A DNA stretch of 8,789 bases from NCBI GenBank assembly GCA_029266295.1, contig JAQSXD010000138.1, forward strand, positions 1 through 8,789, read 5' to 3'. Source of the stretch: Bacillota bacterium (GTDB taxonomy: Bacteria; Bacillota; Clostridia; Peptostreptococcales; Anaerovoracaceae). The notes beneath the pieces are model-generated. The model searched no databases. It had not been told where the DNA came from and was given only the letters and a program-made list of their open reading frames with translations. The position numbers and the translations under genes are program-made. This document shows, piece after piece, positions 1 through 6,315 of this stretch; position 1 is the stretch's first letter, and every line of letters begins with the position of its first letter.

Positions 1-1245
1 GCCCATACGAAGATGTCTTACAATATTTTCAATGACTACGATGGCATCATCCACCAGCAGTCCCACGGAAAGGGACAGTGCCATCAGGCTCATGGTATTC
101 AGGGTAAATCCCATCATCTTCATGGCCGCGAAGGTTGTGACGATGGAAGTGGGAAGAGAAATGGCACTGACGACGGTACTGCTCACCGTTCTGAGGAACA
201 GAAAGATGATTACGACAGCCAGTATACAGCCTTCTACCATCGTACTTTGAACGCTTTCCACAGAAGATCGGATGAACTCCGAATTGTCGCTTACCACATT
301 AATGTTAATTCCCTGTGGCAGAGAGGCCTGCATTTGCGAAATCTTCGCCTTGATCTCATCAGTTACTGCAACGGTATTGGTTCCAGACTGCTTGACAATG
401 TCCATTCCGATGCATTCTGCACCATCGTAAAATGAGATGCTCTCTTTTTCCTTATACCCGTCAACGACCTCTGCAATTTCACCCAAGCGAATTTCTGTGC
501 CGCCTACGCTGGCAATGATGACATTCTCAAATTCTGCGGCGTTCTTCATGCCACTGTATGTACGGAGTGTAACCTCACGAGAGTCATCAGCAATTTTTCC
601 GCTGGGAATATCGATATTATCGCTGCTGAGCCCCCCGACGACCTGATTGATGGTCAGGTTCAGTGCTGCCAGCCGCTCTTTGTCCACGTTGATCTCGATT
701 TCCCGTTCCAGCAAACCATAGGTATCGATAGAGCCTACGCCTTCTACTGCATTTAATGCGGGTACAATGGTTTCATCCATTAGTTCCGAAAGTGCAGCCT
801 CATCCAAGTCGCCGCTGACCGCCAGAGAAAGAATCGGCATAGCATTAAAGTCTACTTTTGAGATGACTGGCTCCTGAATATCGTCAGGTAAAGAACCGCG
901 TATGCCGCTCATTTTAGCTCTAACATCCTGCGCAGCGTCGTCTGAATTTCTGGAACTGTCAAATTCAATAGCCGTCATAGAATAGCTTTCCCCAACGCGG
1001 CTTGTAATGTGTTTTACCCCTGAAATTTGGCCTACCGCATCCTCTACGACTTTTGTTACTTTGGATTCCATCTGATCCGGGGACGCTCCCGGCAGAACAA
1101 TGTTAATCATTGCATAGGGAAGATCTGTTTCCGGCATATCGTTCAGGTTCAGCCCCAGAAAACTGACAATTCCCACAGCCAGCAGAGCAATGATGACTAC
1201 GATTGCGAAAATAGGTCTTTTTAAACTGATATCGGTAAGAAACAT
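1..1245 (-). CDS. RND (AcrB/HAE1-like) efflux permease, N-terminal 415 residues, cut by window edge
   Basis: This is an inner-membrane RND transporter subunit that would export a substrate using the proton gradient; the substrate cannot be told from sequence. Reading from the ATG at 1245, the frame stays open for 415 codons to position 1. The N-terminus has TM1 at about residues 11-31 after the usual MFLTDISLKRP start. A porter-type region follows (about 35-330), with the PGASPDQME segment at 52-60. TM2 is near 337-352, and TM4 carries GLLVDDAIVVIEN with Asp399/Asp400, the counterparts of the AcrB proton-relay pair Asp407/Asp408. A typical family member exceeds 1000 residues, so more than half lies outside the window. 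The start lies 1 nt after the adaptor stop, and GGAGAGGGG inside the adaptor's last codons serves as ribosome binding site, so the two genes form an operon and are probably translationally coupled. No frameshift was seen. Confidence 0.95.
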   Translation of the reverse strand, partial: MFLTDISLKRPIFAIVVIIALLAVGIVSFLGLNLNDMPETDLPYAMINIVLPGASPDQMESKVTKVVEDAVGQISGVKHITSRVGESYSMTAIEFDSSRNSDDAAQDVRAKMSGIRGSLPDDIQEPVISKVDFNAMPILSLAVSGDLDEAALSELMDETIVPALNAVEGVGSIDTYGLLEREIEINVDKERLAALNLTINQVVGGLSSDNIDIPSGKIADDSREVTLRTYSGMKNAAEFENVIIASVGGTEIRLGEIAEVVDGYKEKESISFYDGAECIGMDIVKQSGTNTVAVTDEIKAKISQMQASLPQGININVVSDNSEFIRSSVESVQSTMVEGCILAVVIIFLFLRTVSSTVVSAISLPTSIVTTFAAMKMMGFTLNTMSLMALSLSVGLLVDDAIVVIENIVRHLRMG

Positions 1246-1246
1246 A

Positions 1247-2392
1247 TTATTTCCCCTCTCCGATCACAGTGACCTGGTCTCCATCCTGGAGAGAATTTAA
1301 ATTGGTAACGATGAGCTCGTCACCTTCCTGAAGGCCGGAAGTGATTTCGATCATGTCTTCCGAGATCTCCCCAATGGTAACAGAAACACGACGGGCAGTA
1401 TCATTCTCAATGGTGAACACTGAATAATTCCCCTCTGTTCCGGCAACGGCCTTCATAGGAACGGCCAGAACCTGAGTCTTATCCTGGCTGAGAATTTCAA
1501 CATAGCCGAAGGTACCGGAATTTAATGCTCCGCTTGCGTTATCAACTCTGACCAGGCAGTCAAAGGCTCTGGTCTGACTGTTTGCAGAAGCAGCGATGGT
1601 TTCTACGATCCCCTTATATTCTGTCCCTGCGTTTTTATCCAGTCTTAGAATGACCTCCTGACCTGCAGTAACCTTTCCCAGATCCTCCTGCATCAGCTGG
1701 ATTTCCGCCTTGATGGTTTTATTGTTGTTAACCGTTGCGATGACCGCTCCCGGATTCAGATACTGGCCGACGCTGATGTTTTTTCCACTGATTTCGCCGG
1801 CTATGGGCGCTTTAATCACGCAATCATTCAATGAGTTTGTAATATCCTGAATACTTACCTGCTTCAACTGCACATTGGCCTGGGCCGTCTTATATGCGCG
1901 CATTGCTGTCTCATAGGATGTTTTGGAGCAGGCACCTTCCGCATACAGCTGAGAGGCGATATCATAGTCGCTCTTTGCAGAGTCCAGACTCAATTCCAGC
2001 TTGCTCAGATCGATTTGTGCTGTTCTCAGCTGATTCTGCAGGTCCTTGTCATCCAGGTACGCCAGCGGCTGACCCTGGGACACGATGTCGCCATTCTCAA
2101 AGCTGACTTGCGTAACCTGTCCAGAGGTCCCACTGCTGACAGCCGCAGCTTCAGCAGGCTGCAGATTTGCTTTATAAATTAATCCCCCTAATGAATTTGT
2201 GAGTTTCACCGCTTCTGTTTCCACGGCAACAATATTTGCCGACGCTTCCATCCCCTCAGGCGGCTTTTTCTCTGCGAAAATATTAAATCCTGTAAAGAGT
2301 ACCGCGATTAATATAACAGCTATGATTAATATCTTTTTCTGACCGAACAATTTCTTTATATTGATCCCACTCATTTTTTTATCTTTTACCAT
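1247..2392 (-). CDS. RND efflux periplasmic adaptor subunit (HlyD/membrane-fusion family)
   Basis: A 381-residue adaptor that should pair with the RND permease downstream. It has a short basic N-terminus and one membrane anchor at about 20-39 (ILIIAVILIAVLFTGFNIF). The first half of the lipoyl-like domain is near 84-116 (SGQVTQV..GDIVSQGQPLAYLDD). An alpha-hairpin coiled coil spans about 117-188, and the second lipoyl half is near 190-222 with the family's KAPIAGEISG motif. A beta-barrel (about 226-300) and a membrane-proximal C-terminal domain (about 305-380) follow. Length and order are normal for the family. The ATG at 2392 is chosen because GGAGG (2398-2402) lies 5 nt upstream; an internal ATG (Met7) has no comparable site. 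In a cell without an outer membrane the adaptor would sit on the outer face of the cytoplasmic membrane. The gene is divergent from regulator 1 and shares its control region. Confidence 0.95.
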   Translation of the reverse strand: MVKDKKMSGINIKKLFGQKKILIIAVILIAVLFTGFNIFAEKKPPEGMEASANIVAVETEAVKLTNSLGGLIYKANLQPAEAAAVSSGTSGQVTQVSFENGDIVSQGQPLAYLDDKDLQNQLRTAQIDLSKLELSLDSAKSDYDIASQLYAEGACSKTSYETAMRAYKTAQANVQLKQVSIQDITNSLNDCVIKAPIAGEISGKNISVGQYLNPGAVIATVNNNKTIKAEIQLMQEDLGKVTAGQEVILRLDKNAGTEYKGIVETIAASANSQTRAFDCLVRVDNASGALNSGTFGYVEILSQDKTQVLAVPMKAVAGTEGNYSVFTIENDTARRVSVTIGEISEDMIEITSGLQEGDELIVTNLNSLQDGDQVTVIGEGK

Positions 2393-2456
2393 TCATTCCT
2401 CCATTTATTGTTTTTCTGGCACACTCTGAGAAATTCGACTAATTCTGCTCATGTAA

Positions 2457-2475
2457 TAATAAATTGAATTTATTA
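2457..2475. repeat. Perfect AT-rich inverted repeat in the pump promoter region
   Basis: TAATAAATT-G-AATTTATTA is a perfect inverted repeat with 9-bp arms around a single G. It overlaps a possible minus-strand -10 box (TATTAT, complement of 2456-2461) for the adaptor/pump operon; no convincing -35 was found for it. The right arm runs into the first TTAA of the phased array. It could be a dimeric repressor site or a by-product of base composition. Confidence 0.4.
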
Positions 2476-2539
2476 ATTCATTGTTAAACAACCATTAAAT
2501 GACCATTAAGTTTCAATTATTTTCTTAATGTCCAGTTAA
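2473..2539. promoter_or_regulatory. Phased TTAA half-site array, candidate OmpR/PhoB-type operator between pump and two-component system 1
   Basis: TTAA occurs at 2473, 2484, 2495 and 2506, each exactly 11 bp apart. A degenerate TTAT sits at the next 11-bp step (2517), and another 11-bp-spaced pair is at 2525 and 2536. Typical units are GTTAAACAACC, ATTAAATGACC and ATTAAGTTTCA. Direct half-sites at 11-bp spacing are what OmpR/PhoB-family dimers bind; Bacillus PhoP boxes are TTAACA-like repeats of this spacing. The last pair ends about 11 bp before a possible -10 (TACAAT, 2551-2556) that lacks a -35, which fits an activated promoter for the regulator at 2600. The array also lies upstream of the divergent pump operon. 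Binding by the neighbouring regulators is inferred. Confidence 0.6.
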
Positions 2540-2550
2540 TATAGAGCGGA

Positions 2551-2556
2551 TACAAT
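2551..2556 (+). promoter_or_regulatory. Possible -10 box for two-component system 1
   Basis: TACAAT matches the sigma-A -10 consensus at 5 of 6 positions and lies 43 nt before the regulator start. The -35 position has no consensus and is instead occupied by the TTAA pair at 2525/2536, so transcription would need an activator. A candidate only. Confidence 0.35.
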
Positions 2557-2599
2557 TGATCTTACAAGTAAAACTGATACTACTGAATGGAGGAACATC

Positions 2600-3274
2600 A
2601 TGTTTAATATTCTTGTTGTTGAGGATGATGCGAAGCTTGGCAGCATCTACAGCACCATCCTAAGAATGAATAAATACAATTCATTTATTGCAGATAACGG
2701 GTTGGCTGCTTTAGAGATTTTAGACAGGGAATACATTGATTTGATCATAACGGATATTATGATGCCGGGAATGGACGGTTTTGAACTGGCGATGACCCTC
2801 AGGGATCACGGATATAATATGCCGATTCTGATGATAACAGCAAGAGAAAGCTTTCATGATATGCAAAAAGGGTTCCTGTCCGGTACGGACGATTATATGG
2901 CAAAACCTGTCAATTGGGATGAAATGATTCTGCGTATCGGAGCGCTGCTGCGGAGGGCACGGATTGTGAATGAGCGCAGACTTACCTGTGGCTCCACTGT
3001 TCTTGATCTGGATTCCCTGACAGTAATTCAGGAGAATGAGACCAGTATACTTCCTCTGAAGGAATTTTTACTCTTGTTTAAACTTATTTCTTTTCCAGGA
3101 AAGATCTTTACCAGGCAGCAGCTTATGGATGAAATTTGGGGAATTGATACCGTCTCAGACGAACGTACTGTGGACGTCCACATCAATCATTTGAGAGAAC
3201 GGTTCAAGAATTGCAATGATTTTGAAATCATCACTGTGAGAGGATTGGGATATAAGGCGGTGAGGGCAGAGTGA
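2600..3274 (+). CDS. OmpR-family response regulator 1
   Basis: A 224-residue cytoplasmic transcription factor, the usual length for the family. The receiver domain (about 1-118) has the acidic pair Glu8-Asp9-Asp10, phospho-acceptor Asp52 in ITDIMMPGMDG, switch Thr80 (MITARES) and Lys102 (AKPVNW). The C-terminal winged-helix DNA-binding domain (about 128-221) includes LPLKEFLLLFKL, the DERTVDVHINHLRERF segment expected to carry the recognition helix, and the wing VRGLGYKAV. The ATG at 2600 has GGAGG (2589-2593) 6 nt upstream. The gene overlaps its kinase by 4 nt (GTGA), so the two are co-translated partners. It differs from regulator 2 at about 55 of 224 positions by hand alignment with no gaps, and the recognition-helix region is identical. 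The TTAA array upstream suggests autoregulation and control of the divergent pump; both are inferred. Confidence 0.96.
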   Translation: MFNILVVEDDAKLGSIYSTILRMNKYNSFIADNGLAALEILDREYIDLIITDIMMPGMDGFELAMTLRDHGYNMPILMITARESFHDMQKGFLSGTDDYMAKPVNWDEMILRIGALLRRARIVNERRLTCGSTVLDLDSLTVIQENETSILPLKEFLLLFKLISFPGKIFTRQQLMDEIWGIDTVSDERTVDVHINHLRERFKNCNDFEIITVRGLGYKAVRAE

Positions 3275-4314
3275 GAAAGATCACGTTTTCAAGTCTATGG
3301 GCGGCCTTTGTAATCTTCGTATTTTTGAATATTATCTTCAGTTCCCTTCTTGTGATCTTTATTATTTACGTCATTGCCTACCTGGGAATTGCTCATGATA
3401 TTAAAAGTCCAAAGGCTCTTTCAACCTTGTTTGGGGTCTTATTATTCAGTGTTATGATTGCAAGCACCATCAGCTACTTTATCGGAAAGCATGTATTTAA
3501 GCCCATTAACAATATTAGTCAGGCAATGAGAAACGTGTCAAAAGGGGATTTCAGCGTTCGGCTTAACTACGATGGAACCGTGAAGGAGTTAGAAAATATG
3601 TCTGACAATTTCAATGCAATGGTACACGAATTGGGTAATATGGAAGCACTAAGAAATGATTTTGTAGTCACGGTCTCCCATGAGTTTAAAACACCCTTGG
3701 CAGCTATAGAAGGTTATGGAACAATCCTTCGGAATCCCGCTCTTACGATAGATGAGTATCAGGAGTGCCTCCAAAAGATCTCAGAAAGCATCAAACAGCT
3801 TGCACAGCTTTCCAGCAGCATTCTGATGATTTCCAATCTGGAAAACAAAGAAATGATTACAGAAAAAAAGTACTTTCGTCTGGATGAGCAGATCCGACAT
3901 GCAGTTCTTCTGCTGGAGCCGCTCTGGGAAAGAAAGAATCTTACACTCAATATCGATCTGGATCATGTTACCTATTATAGCAATGAAGAACTACTCATGC
4001 AGGTGTGGATCAATCTGATCAATAACGCAATCAAATTTACACCAAAGAACGGGGAAATCAACCTACTGCTGAAGCGAACAACACAGGGCATAGAAATAAC
4101 GGTTTCTGATACCGGTGTCGGTATCCCACAGGAGATTCAAAAGAATATTTTTGATAAATTCTACAAAGCTGACCGCTCTGGAAATACCGATGGAAATGGT
4201 TTGGGGCTGGCTCTTGTTAAACGTATTGTTGATTTAAGCCATGGCAAAATAATCGTTCAAAGCGAGCCGGATGCCGGCTCCAACTTTACGGTTATCTTGC
4301 CTGACAGTAAATAA
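3271..4314 (+). CDS. Sensor histidine kinase 1, short-loop HAMP type
   Basis: A 347-residue membrane kinase expected to phosphorylate the regulator encoded just upstream. TM1 lies at about 12-38 and TM2 at about 49-71, with only about 10 residues between them (around AHDIKSPKA), so there is no extracytoplasmic sensing domain. HAMP follows (about 72-123; FKPINNISQAMRNVSKGDF). The dimerisation/phosphoacceptor helix carries His137 in VSHEFKTPLAAIEGYG. The ATPase domain has the N box (WINLINNAIKFTP, 246-258), DTGVGIP at 280-286, the F box IFDKFYKA and the G2 box GNGLGLAL at 308-315, so all catalytic elements are present. The start is GTG at 3271 within the GTGA overlap with the regulator stop, and a weak GAGG lies just upstream. 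The signal is unknown; the short loop suggests sensing within the membrane or through a partner protein. Confidence 0.94.
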   Translation: MRKITFSSLWAAFVIFVFLNIIFSSLLVIFIIYVIAYLGIAHDIKSPKALSTLFGVLLFSVMIASTISYFIGKHVFKPINNISQAMRNVSKGDFSVRLNYDGTVKELENMSDNFNAMVHELGNMEALRNDFVVTVSHEFKTPLAAIEGYGTILRNPALTIDEYQECLQKISESIKQLAQLSSSILMISNLENKEMITEKKYFRLDEQIRHAVLLLEPLWERKNLTLNIDLDHVTYYSNEELLMQVWINLINNAIKFTPKNGEINLLLKRTTQGIEITVSDTGVGIPQEIQKNIFDKFYKADRSGNTDGNGLGLALVKRIVDLSHGKIIVQSEPDAGSNFTVILPDSK

Positions 4315-4325
4315 ATTATTATTTA
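4308..4325. repeat. AT-only inverted repeat covering both convergent stop codons
   Basis: TAAATAA-ATTA-TTATTTA has perfect 7-bp arms and a 4-nt loop. The left arm contains the kinase 1 stop (4312-4314); the right arm contains the recombinase stop (complement of 4323-4325). Only 8 nt separate the two genes. It has no G or C and is unlikely to be an efficient intrinsic terminator; no better hairpin was seen here. Confidence 0.4.
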
Positions 4326-5393
4326 ACGTTTTTGAAGTTGATTTTTTAGCATTGTATCAGCCATCGGAGCGATTTCTGTTAAAATTAGTTTTTGTCTGGG
4401 ATGCATGGTTGACATGATCCTTCTTTTTTGACTGCTAGTAGTATGCAGGTAGATTTGAGTCGTTGAGATGGAGCTGTGACCGAGAAAGTCCTGTATGTAC
4501 TTAATATCCACGCCTTCCTCCAAAAGCAAAGATGCAAAGGAATGCCGGAACACATGGGGTGTGATTTTCTTATCAAGCCCCGCACTTCTAGTATATTTTT
4601 CGACCAGATTCCTTACCGACTGTGTCGATAGTGGTTTGTGGAACTTTGTAATAAAAACGAACTGATTTTCTACCCCGGTTGCCTCCCTGAATACCAAATA
4701 CCGATTTAAGGCTTTAACAACCTCAATATTCTCCAGGTAAATCGTTCGTTCTTTGTTTCCCTTCCCGTTAATTCTTATTGCCATATGGTCCGCGCTGATA
4801 TCTCCGAATTCCAGTTTACAAAGTTCGCTCACCCGGAGCCCGCCTGCAAAGAGCAATTCAAGAATCGTAACATCCCGCACCCAGATGAACTCTCTGGAAT
4901 TGGGATTCAGGATCACTTCATCAGAATCTCTTCTCTTGGATTCGAGCTTTGATAAAACAGGAAACAAGGTGGGAGATTCTGCATAGGCCGCCTCCAGAAT
5001 TTTGCATATTTCCTCCAGGCCCATGGTGACAGGTACACGGAACGGCTCTTTAATATTTAGATGAAATTTGTCAAAGGGATTGGCTTGGACAAGTTCTTCT
5101 CCTTCCAGATAGTTATAAAAGGATCGTATAGATGCAACCCTTCTCCTGACAGTTTTTACAGCAAAGTTTTCATTCAGGTACATTACATAATCGTGAAGAT
5201 GTTGCTTTGTAACCTCTCCGCTGCTTTTAAGATGAGGCTCCAGATCCCCCAGGAATTCGGTGAATCCTTTAAGATCCAATCCATACGCTTTGACAGTATC
5301 AGGCGAAAGTCTTCTATGGTTCCTGCAATATTTCATAAATTTTTCTATGTGTAATTCCAAGTCGTTCAAAAGTATCGCTTCCTTCTTATTCAT
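4323..5393 (-). CDS. Tyrosine recombinase/integrase (XerC/D-like), solitary
   Basis: A site-specific DNA recombinase of about 356 residues. The N-terminal SAM-like core-binding domain is near 10-105 (FMKYCRNHRRLSPDTVKAYG). The catalytic domain has the full set, numbered from the ATG: Arg187 (AGGLRVSEL), Lys211 (NGKGNKER), His280 and Arg283 (PHVFRH), His306 (LGHSS) and nucleophile Tyr315 (QIYLHT). Spacing among these resembles XerD. The protein is longer because about 25-30 extra residues (about 138-172, rich in charged residues) precede the Arg187 helix, and about 40 residues follow the tyrosine. The start is uncertain: the ATG at 5393 and an in-frame TTG at 5408 both lack a clear Shine-Dalgarno; ATG was preferred. 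The gene lies antisense between two paralogous two-component systems with no excisionase, relaxase or phage genes in view. Its target sites are unknown. Confidence 0.9.
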   Translation of the reverse strand: MNKKEAILLNDLELHIEKFMKYCRNHRRLSPDTVKAYGLDLKGFTEFLGDLEPHLKSSGEVTKQHLHDYVMYLNENFAVKTVRRRVASIRSFYNYLEGEELVQANPFDKFHLNIKEPFRVPVTMGLEEICKILEAAYAESPTLFPVLSKLESKRRDSDEVILNPNSREFIWVRDVTILELLFAGGLRVSELCKLEFGDISADHMAIRINGKGNKERTIYLENIEVVKALNRYLVFREATGVENQFVFITKFHKPLSTQSVRNLVEKYTRSAGLDKKITPHVFRHSFASLLLEEGVDIKYIQDFLGHSSISTTQIYLHTTSSQKRRIMSTMHPRQKLILTEIAPMADTMLKNQLQKR

Positions 5394-5476
5394 ATTTTGT
5401 TTACGCAAAGGCAGAGCAAGGTCTTTTTCCGACTGATAGGAATATTTTGTTTTTTATTCCCCTGCTTCCCTCACCT

Positions 5477-5504
5477 ATTTTATATGATATAATGAATTTG
5501 TGAA
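5477..5504 (-). promoter_or_regulatory. Possible promoter for the recombinase
   Basis: On the minus strand TTCACA (5499-5504) and TAAAAT (5477-5482) are separated by 16 bp and would start transcription near 5470, leaving a leader of about 75 nt. Other weak -35/-10 pairs are possible in this AT-rich stretch. The leader contains a small inverted repeat (GGAATA 5439-5444 / TATTCC 5455-5460). Confidence 0.3.
5485..5493 (+). promoter_or_regulatory. Extended -10 element upstream of two-component system 2
   Basis: TGATATAAT is a perfect extended -10 (TGnTATAAT) with no recognisable -35. A start near 5500 would give a leader of about 140 nt containing the TTAA sites, which would then sit downstream of this promoter. 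An alternative -10-like AATAAT lies at 5583-5588, just after the sites, in the same relation to them as at system 1. Confidence 0.4.
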
Positions 5505-5510
5505 TTATTT

Positions 5511-5575
5511 GTTAAATTATATGGTAAATTTGTTAATATACAGTTAATGTTGTCATATTATGTCCATAATTGTGT
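5511..5575. promoter_or_regulatory. TTAA half-site cluster, candidate operator of two-component system 2
   Basis: GTTAA occurs at 5511, 5532 and 5543. The last two are 11 bp apart and are followed at further 11-bp steps by the degenerate units CATATTATGTC (5554) and CATAATTGTGT (5565). TTTGTTAA is repeated at 5508 and 5529, 21 bp or two helical turns apart. The core pair GTTAATATACAGTTAAT (5532-5548) matches CTTAATGTCCAGTTAAT (2524-2540) before system 1 at 14 of 17 positions. A small palindrome, ATTATG-TC-CATAAT (5557-5570), overlaps the downstream end. The shared pattern suggests both regulators use the same site; this is inference. Confidence 0.5.
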
Positions 5576-5640
5576 ATTTCAAAATAATGAAAAATAACTA
5601 TAAAAATCTTATGCGATATATGAAATTGAAAGGCACCCTC

Positions 5641-6315
5641 ATGATTAACATTCTCGTATTAGAAGATGATGAAAAATTAGCCAATATATACAGTACAATT
5701 TTAAGGATTAATAAGTACAATCCTATTATCGAGAGAAGCGGCTTAGGCGCTCTTGAAGTTCTTGATAAGAAACATATCGATTTGATCATAACTGACATCA
5801 TGATGCCGGATATGGATGGGTACGAGCTTACCGAAACCCTCCGCCATCACGGATACAGTATGCCGATTCTTATCGTAACCGCTCGGGAGAGTTTTCATGA
5901 CAAAGAGCGGGGGTTTTTGCTTGGCGCCGACGATTATATGGTAAAGCCTGTTAATTGGAGTGAAATGATCCTACGGGTAGGTGCCCTCCTCAGAAGAGCC
6001 CGGATTGTGGATGAGCGGAAAATTACCTGCGGCGCAACCATCCTTGATCTAGACTCACTTTCAGTAATAGAAGAGGATGGCATCCAAATACTTCCGCCAA
6101 AGGAGTTCCAGCTTCTTTATAAATTGATCGCCTATCCAGGCAAGATATTTACCAGACAGCAGTTAATGGACGAAATATGGGGAATGGATACCATATCTGA
6201 CGAACGCACGGTAGATGTTCATATTAATCATCTGAGAGAACGATTTAAGAATAGCAGTGATTTCGAGATCATTACCGTCAGAGGACTGGGCTATAAGGTG
6301 GTGAAAAGTGAATGA
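5641..6315 (+). CDS. OmpR-family response regulator 2, paralogue of regulator 1
   Basis: A 224-residue cytoplasmic transcription factor. The receiver domain has Glu8-Asp9-Asp10, phospho-acceptor Asp52 (ITDIMMPDMDG), Thr80 (IVTARES) and Lys102 (VKPVNW). The winged-helix domain (about 128-221) contains DERTVDVHINHLRERFKN and VRGLGYKVV. The frame is open upstream to an ATG at 5560, but the ATG at 5641 is preferred: GAAAGG (5628-5633) is 7 nt before it, the product then has exactly the length of regulator 1, and receiver homology begins at once (MINILVLEDD). It overlaps the kinase by 4 nt (ATGA). About 169 of 224 residues match regulator 1. Changes cluster in the receiver (residues 28-45) and the linker (144-149), while the presumed recognition helix is unchanged. 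Both should bind the same DNA, though possibly as responses to different signals. Confidence 0.96.
   Translation: MINILVLEDDEKLANIYSTILRINKYNPIIERSGLGALEVLDKKHIDLIITDIMMPDMDGYELTETLRHHGYSMPILIVTARESFHDKERGFLLGADDYMVKPVNWSEMILRVGALLRRARIVDERKITCGATILDLDSLSVIEEDGIQILPPKEFQLLYKLIAYPGKIFTRQQLMDEIWGMDTISDERTVDVHINHLRERFKNSSDFEIITVRGLGYKVVKSE

Noticed and set aside
13..435. Plus-strand open frame of 140 codons
   Set aside because: It lies antisense to the RND permease, has low-complexity His/Asp/Gly-rich content with no domain, and no ribosome binding site; other plus-strand frames in 1-1250 are shadows of the same gene.
2393..2599. Invertible promoter switch acted on by the recombinase
   Set aside because: No inverted-repeat pair of the length expected for such switches was found in either intergenic region; only 7-9 bp symmetric elements are visible.
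5439..5460. GGAATA/TATTCC inverted repeat as a recombination core site
   Set aside because: Arms of 6 bp around a 10-nt spacer are shorter than usual tyrosine recombinase sites and no second copy was seen in the window.
5560..5640. N-terminal extension of regulator 2 from an upstream ATG
   Set aside because: No ribosome binding site precedes 5560, the segment overlaps the regulatory repeats, and the homologous product begins at 5641 with a good site.
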